Source: CAZOYN01 sp964584135 (GTDB lineage Bacteria; Patescibacteriota; Saccharimonadia; Saccharimonadales; UBA4665). Taken from it: a DNA stretch of 7,578 nucleotides. The translations under genes and the position numbers were made by a program. The stretch covers positions 1-7,578 of the forward strand of contig CAZOYN010000040.1 in NCBI GenBank assembly GCA_964584135.1, given 5' to 3'. The stretch's first letter is position 1. Every line of letters begins with the position of its first letter. The notes below the pieces were generated by a model. That model did no database searches and was not told the DNA's origin. It worked only from the letters and a program-made list of their open reading frames with translations. Below are positions 4,848-7,578 of the stretch, one piece after another.

Positions 4848-4880
4848 AAAAAAGCAGCGAGCTAGTTCTCGACGCTTTTT
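4848..4880 (-). terminator. Rho-independent terminator of the reductase-FAS1 operon
   Basis: On the minus strand an 8-bp stem (GCGTCGAG with CTCGCTGC, one mismatch and one wobble) encloses a 6-nt loop and is followed by six T. It is flanked by five A on the other side, so it could also work for rightward transcription. It lies 55 bp after the FAS1-like gene stop, and the DUF3592 gene promoter follows downstream. Confidence 0.8.
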
Positions 4881-4934
4881 GTTGGTGTTGTAAGCAAAAA
4901 CTCACGCTATCACCATTAGGTTGTAGGCCTGATG

Positions 4935-5780
4935 CTAAGGTATCGAGGACGTATTGACAAAACCAGCGATTGTCACGGATCCGTTGCTCGTGAACCAATC
5001 CCAGATGCCGACAGACCCGTTACCAAAGGTACCTTCCCCATTCGCTTTGGAGGTGAAAATAACTGAGCCATTCAGCGTATTGACCGTCTGGGTATTGCCG
5101 GCAGGTATGTCTTTGACTGGGTTTACTCCATCCCACGTGATGCAGCTGGTAATAATTTGCCAACCAAGCACTGATTTCATGTTGGCTGGGCTGGCATTCA
5201 TCCAGTTAAGCTGCGCCTGCGTAAAGTTATTCCATTGGGAGTCGTCCATAGCCAGCACGACATATTGCTTCGTGTTAATGGTATCAATGAGGCCGGCGAA
5301 CTGCAGCGCAGCATAGAGTTTGGTCGTGTTGGCATACGAGTTCGTCTGGAGGTACTGCGAATTCGTGTCATTCGCGAAGTAGGTTTGATAGGAGTTTGGG
5401 TTTGGCGGCAGACAATTTGTCGTGTTTGGCGCAGGGCTAGGAGTTGGTGTAGGGGTAGGCGTTGGGGCAGAACTTACTACGGGAGCTTTGGGTTTGGTAG
5501 TACTCGGCGTTGGGTTAGGCGATGGTGCAGTTGCTGGCGTCGGAGTGCTTGTCGCTTGAGCTTCGGGTACTGAACTGGCGGCAGTATTCAGTGCATGCTT
5601 ATTGGTACTTTTTAGCGTCGACTTTGTGTTTTGAGTATGCAAAAGGTGTCCAGATGCAAGCAAGCCACCCAACAAGGCCACGACTATCAGACCAGTTGCG
5701 AGAGCGATAAAAGGGGAATGAAACTTTTTTATTATGCCGTGTTCAGTTTCGACTGTTTGTCCATCGGTAATTTCATCCAT
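4935..5780 (-). CDS. Membrane-anchored FAS1 (fasciclin)-like surface protein
   Basis: A 281-residue protein. A short cytosolic N-terminus (1-23) is followed by a membrane helix (24-45, FIALATGLIVVALLGGLLASG). A Pro/Thr/Ser-rich spacer with a TPTPTPTPS run (about 70-122) would cross or project from the cell envelope. A C-terminal domain (about 150-281) has fasciclin features: LYAALQFAGLIDTI, QYVVLAMDDSQW, the strand QTVNTLNGSVIFTS, and SNGSVTIAGFV near the end. FAS1 domains mediate adhesion and occur in surface proteins. Here the canonical His after the first block is replaced by Gly-Trp (LGWQII). Cys123 and Cys213 may pair. A longer frame with TTG at 5834 would overlap the reductase gene and has no support. 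ATG 5780 begins one base after the reductase stop (TAAGATG), indicating translational coupling. Confidence 0.85.
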   Translation of the reverse strand: MDEITDGQTVETEHGIIKKFHSPFIALATGLIVVALLGGLLASGHLLHTQNTKSTLKSTNKHALNTAASSVPEAQATSTPTPATAPSPNPTPSTTKPKAPVVSSAPTPTPTPTPSPAPNTTNCLPPNPNSYQTYFANDTNSQYLQTNSYANTTKLYAALQFAGLIDTINTKQYVVLAMDDSQWNNFTQAQLNWMNASPANMKSVLGWQIITSCITWDGVNPVKDIPAGNTQTVNTLNGSVIFTSKANGEGTFGNGSVGIWDWFTSNGSVTIAGFVNTSSIP

Positions 5781-5781
5781 C

Positions 5782-6375
5782 TTAAGCCCCAACAGTGCCT
5801 GTCTTGACGTTTCCAGCTCGCTTGTAATTGGCAATAATCACGCCGCTTGGTGTCACCAAACTCTCAGTTAGCTTAAAAGCTGCCGGGATGGTTCCCTCGC
5901 CAAACAAACGTTTGCCCGTGCCGAGCGTGATGGGAAATATTTTGAGCCACAGTTCGTCCACTAAATCATGCTTAAGGAGCAACTGGATGAGTTCGCCGCT
6001 GCCGTGAACTTGCAGGTCAGAACCTTTTGAACTTTTGAGCTTTTCGATATCTGCCAAACTTTTGAGGAAAACTGAGTTCTTCCAATCTGACTTTTTCATG
6101 GTCCTACTCATGACGTATTTTGTGACATCATTGATGCCTGGCCAAGCGTCCGCGTGCTCTGGCCAGTAGCCGGCAAAAATCTCAAAGGTTTTTCTGCCCA
6201 ACAGCAAGTCGGCCGGTTTCATCTGTTTTTGCATGACCTTGCCAGCAGCTTCGTCAAAATATGGCGCGGTCCAACCGCCATATTTGAAACCGCCTGACGT
6301 ATCTTCCTCGGACCCACCCGGTGCTTGCATGACCCCATCTAAGCTAATAAATGATAAGACGATTATTTTTCTCAT
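5782..6375 (-). CDS. Dihydrofolate reductase/RibD-C family reductase
   Basis: A 197-residue intact member of the RibD C-terminal/DHFR-like family, whose members use NAD(P)H. The N-terminal strand is RKIIVLSFISLDGVMQ (2-17). The nucleotide-binding region includes LLLGRKTFEIFAGYW (57-71), then HGSGELIQLLL (124-134), DELWLKIFPITLGTGKRLFG (140-159) and PSGVI...YKRAG (176-188). The length fits the YyaP/YwjB-like group, for which true folate reduction is not established, so the substrate is left open. ATG 6375 has a weak GAGG ten bases upstream; a nearer ATG at 6380 runs into a stop after one codon. The FAS1-like gene begins one base after the stop. A decayed copy of the same family lies at 625-819. 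Confidence 0.9.
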   Translation of the reverse strand: MRKIIVLSFISLDGVMQAPGGSEEDTSGGFKYGGWTAPYFDEAAGKVMQKQMKPADLLLGRKTFEIFAGYWPEHADAWPGINDVTKYVMSRTMKKSDWKNSVFLKSLADIEKLKSSKGSDLQVHGSGELIQLLLKHDLVDELWLKIFPITLGTGKRLFGEGTIPAAFKLTESLVTPSGVIIANYKRAGNVKTGTVGA

Positions 6376-6406
6376 GTCATTACAGCCTCATTTAATGTCT
6401 AAAAAC

Positions 6407-6434
6407 ATTTTATCCTTCATCGTGTTTTTGTCTA
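6407..6434 (-). promoter_or_regulatory. Promoter of the reductase-FAS1 operon
   Basis: TAGACA (6434..6429, 5 of 6 consensus bases), a 16-nt spacer and TAAAAT (6412..6407, 5 of 6). The leader would be about 25 nt. The rest of the divergent gap up to 6588 holds the dehydrogenase promoter and no other clear gene. Confidence 0.6.
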
Positions 6435-6544
6435 TGAAGTACGCAACAAAAAAGCTAGCTTGGAAACTGGCAATTATAGTGGTGCAGCAGAAAAGCTCTG
6501 AGGGCTACGTAGGGCAAGATTAACGAGAAGTGTTGATGCTCTAG

Positions 6545-6553
6545 TGATATGAT
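6545..6553 (+). promoter_or_regulatory. Extended -10 promoter of the dehydrogenase gene
   Basis: TGA followed by TATGAT (6548-6553) matches the extended -10 form (TGn plus 5 of 6 bases). No good -35 box is seen at 16-18 nt. The leader would be about 29 nt and carries the purine-rich ribosome-binding site AAAGGGGGAAG, which ends just before ATG 6589. Confidence 0.5.
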
Positions 6554-6588
6554 AAGTGCGTAAGAGGGGTTAAAGCAAAGGGGGAAGT

Positions 6589-7530
6589 ATGAAATTCAAA
6601 AAAGCAGTCTTTATAAATATCACCGAAGGTCATTTTGACCAAAACTACTGGGAACAACTAGACAATCTCTACGAACAAAAAGTACTACTGAGCCGTGATG
6701 ACCCTAAGCTAATGGGTGAGCTAAAAGACTGTGATGCGTTATTGATTGGTTTTCAAGTTCCAACTGGCAAAGACATTCTTGACGCAGCTCCTAATCTCAA
6801 ACTTATCAACATATTGGCTACGGCTTATGGGACAGTAGACCTAGACGAAGCAGCCAAAAGAAATATACCCGTTTGCAACCTGGCTGGTTATAGTACTGAG
6901 GCAGTTGCCGAGTTCACTATCGCAATTTTGCTATACCAGATCAGACAGCTCGAAGAAGGCGTGAAGCGCGGCAAGGCTGGCAATTATAACTTTGACGGTA
7001 TGTCTGCCAAAGAGCTTAAAAATGGTAACTTTGGCGTAGTCGGACTTGGCAGTATTGGTGGCAGGGTCGCAGAACTGGCTGCTGGTTTTGGAGCAAACGT
7101 AAGCTATTGGTCACGCAATAAAAAAGAAACGCCATTTACCTACAAAGAGCTTGATAAACTGCTTGCCGAATCAGACTACCTGTCTATTAACGTAGCCCAG
7201 ACTTCGGATACCGAAAACCTGTTAAACGATAAAACGATCCCTTTAATTAAGTCCGGCGCGGTAGTTATCAGTACGGTGCCACCAGAGGTTACTAATACAG
7301 ATGCTTTAGCGGCTAGATTAGCTAAAGGCGACATCACTTTTGTTTCAGATCACGGTGATGAGATGTCCGAAGACAACCTGAGCAAAATAAAGCAGTATTC
7401 TAACTGTCTACTACTGCCAGCTATAGGCTTTATAACGGCAGAAGCACGTATTAACAAGCAAGAAATATTTATTGCTAACATGAATGGCTTTCTTGAAGAT
7501 AAGAGTCAGAATAAAGTTTATTATAAATAG
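6589..7530 (+). CDS. D-2-hydroxyacid dehydrogenase homologue with lost catalytic residues
   Basis: A 313-residue protein with the two-domain fold of D-isomer-specific 2-hydroxyacid dehydrogenases. The dinucleotide-binding loop is intact: FGVVGLGSIGGRVAELAAGF (148-167) with GLGSIG at 152-157. The next strand, SYWSRNKK, ends with Arg/Lys and hints at NADP(H) rather than NAD(H). The catalytic positions are altered. The usual NTARG segment reads STVPP (228-232), so Arg is Pro231; the usual TPHIG segment reads LPAIG (276-280), so His is Ala278. The Glu site is unclear (SDHGDEMSED, Glu258 is a candidate). AGYSTEAVAEFTI (99-111) is the normal helix leading to the second domain. Normal hydride transfer chemistry is therefore doubtful; a binding or regulatory role is possible. 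A good Shine-Dalgarno supports the start. Another gene begins 14 bp downstream. Confidence 0.9.
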   Translation: MKFKKAVFINITEGHFDQNYWEQLDNLYEQKVLLSRDDPKLMGELKDCDALLIGFQVPTGKDILDAAPNLKLINILATAYGTVDLDEAAKRNIPVCNLAGYSTEAVAEFTIAILLYQIRQLEEGVKRGKAGNYNFDGMSAKELKNGNFGVVGLGSIGGRVAELAAGFGANVSYWSRNKKETPFTYKELDKLLAESDYLSINVAQTSDTENLLNDKTIPLIKSGAVVISTVPPEVTNTDALAARLAKGDITFVSDHGDEMSEDNLSKIKQYSNCLLLPAIGFITAEARINKQEIFIANMNGFLEDKSQNKVYYK

Positions 7531-7544
7531 GTAGAGAATAATAA

Positions 7545-7578
7545 ATGCTGAAGGAAAAGATTGTACTAGTTGGTCAGG
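7545..7578 (+). CDS. Start of a downstream gene, cut by the window edge
   Basis: ATG at 7545 opens a frame reading MLKEKIVLVGQ before the window ends. It starts 14 bp after the dehydrogenase stop, with a weak purine-rich stretch (GGTAGAGA) upstream, so it is likely cotranscribed. The KIVLVGQ start would suit a nucleotide-binding fold, but eleven residues are too few to name it. Confidence 0.5.
   Translation, partial: MLKEKIVLVGQ

Noticed and set aside
5235..5573. Rightward open frame rich in Arg and Trp
   Set aside because: It is antisense to the Pro/Thr-rich spacer of the FAS1-like gene; the odd composition is the complement of Pro/Thr codons, and there is no promoter or ribosome-binding site.
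5781..5834. Longer FAS1-like protein starting with TTG at 5834
   Set aside because: It would overlap the reductase C-terminus. ATG 5780, one base after the reductase stop, is the simpler start and places the membrane helix near the N-terminus as expected.
6451..6472. Possible leftward terminator, GCCAGTTTCCAAGCTAGC followed by T-run
   Set aside because: The stem has a mismatch, a wobble and a very small loop, and no leftward gene ends just upstream of it. It may be chance.
6434..6523. Small rightward frame beginning MKYATKKLAWKLAI
   Set aside because: It lies in the divergent promoter region, has no ribosome-binding site, and is part of a longer frame antisense to the reductase start. Nothing supports coding.
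1..7578. CRISPR array, insertion sequence, integron or prophage
   Set aside because: I found no regularly spaced repeats, transposase or integrase motifs, or terminal inverted repeats. One phage-like small protein is not enough for a prophage.

Overview
The window looks like a compact bacterial chromosome segment of moderate GC content using the standard stop codons: TGA ends at least two genes, so this is not the TGA-recoded lineages. Short genes, tiny intergenic gaps, overlapping stop codons and several promoters placed exactly at start codons, together with a FAS1-like surface protein, a DUF3592-like membrane protein, a minimal lipoprotein and an actinophage-like small membrane protein, suggest a streamlined Patescibacteria genome, most likely Saccharibacteria (TM7). 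That placement is inference; no marker gene here proves it.

Layout from the left. A tRNA-Cys(GCA), cut by the window edge, is transcribed leftward. Behind it is a leftward gene whose centre resembles the DNA-binding domain IV of DnaA. Then comes the 3' remnant of a dihydrofolate-reductase-family gene (leftward). A rightward NlpC/P60-like cysteine peptidase gene starts just beyond the broken end. It converges on a leftward lipoprotein gene, and their stop codons overlap. A rightward small membrane protein with a Cys/His cluster converges on a leftward ROK-family kinase, overlapping it by 17 bp. Further leftward units are a VapBC-type toxin-antitoxin pair with a palindromic operator, a DUF3592-like membrane protein, and a two-gene operon. 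That operon is an intact DHFR/RibD-C-family reductase coupled to a membrane-anchored FAS1-like protein, and it ends at a stem-loop terminator. On the right, a rightward D-2-hydroxyacid dehydrogenase homologue lacks key catalytic residues and is followed closely by the first codons of another gene.

The genes do not form one pathway. They are mostly single-gene units of cell-surface, regulatory and enzyme functions. The clearest functional units are vapBC and the reductase-FAS1 operon. The most notable signals are: (1) five starts with a -10 box 6 to 8 nt upstream of the initiation codon and no Shine-Dalgarno, implying leaderless mRNAs; (2) a DnaA-domain-IV-like protein without the ATPase; (3) the decayed reductase fragment abutting the peptidase gene; (4) a dehydrogenase homologue that keeps its nucleotide-binding loop but has lost the catalytic Arg and His. 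I see no convincing multi-gene novel system, no CRISPR array, no insertion sequence and no complete prophage.
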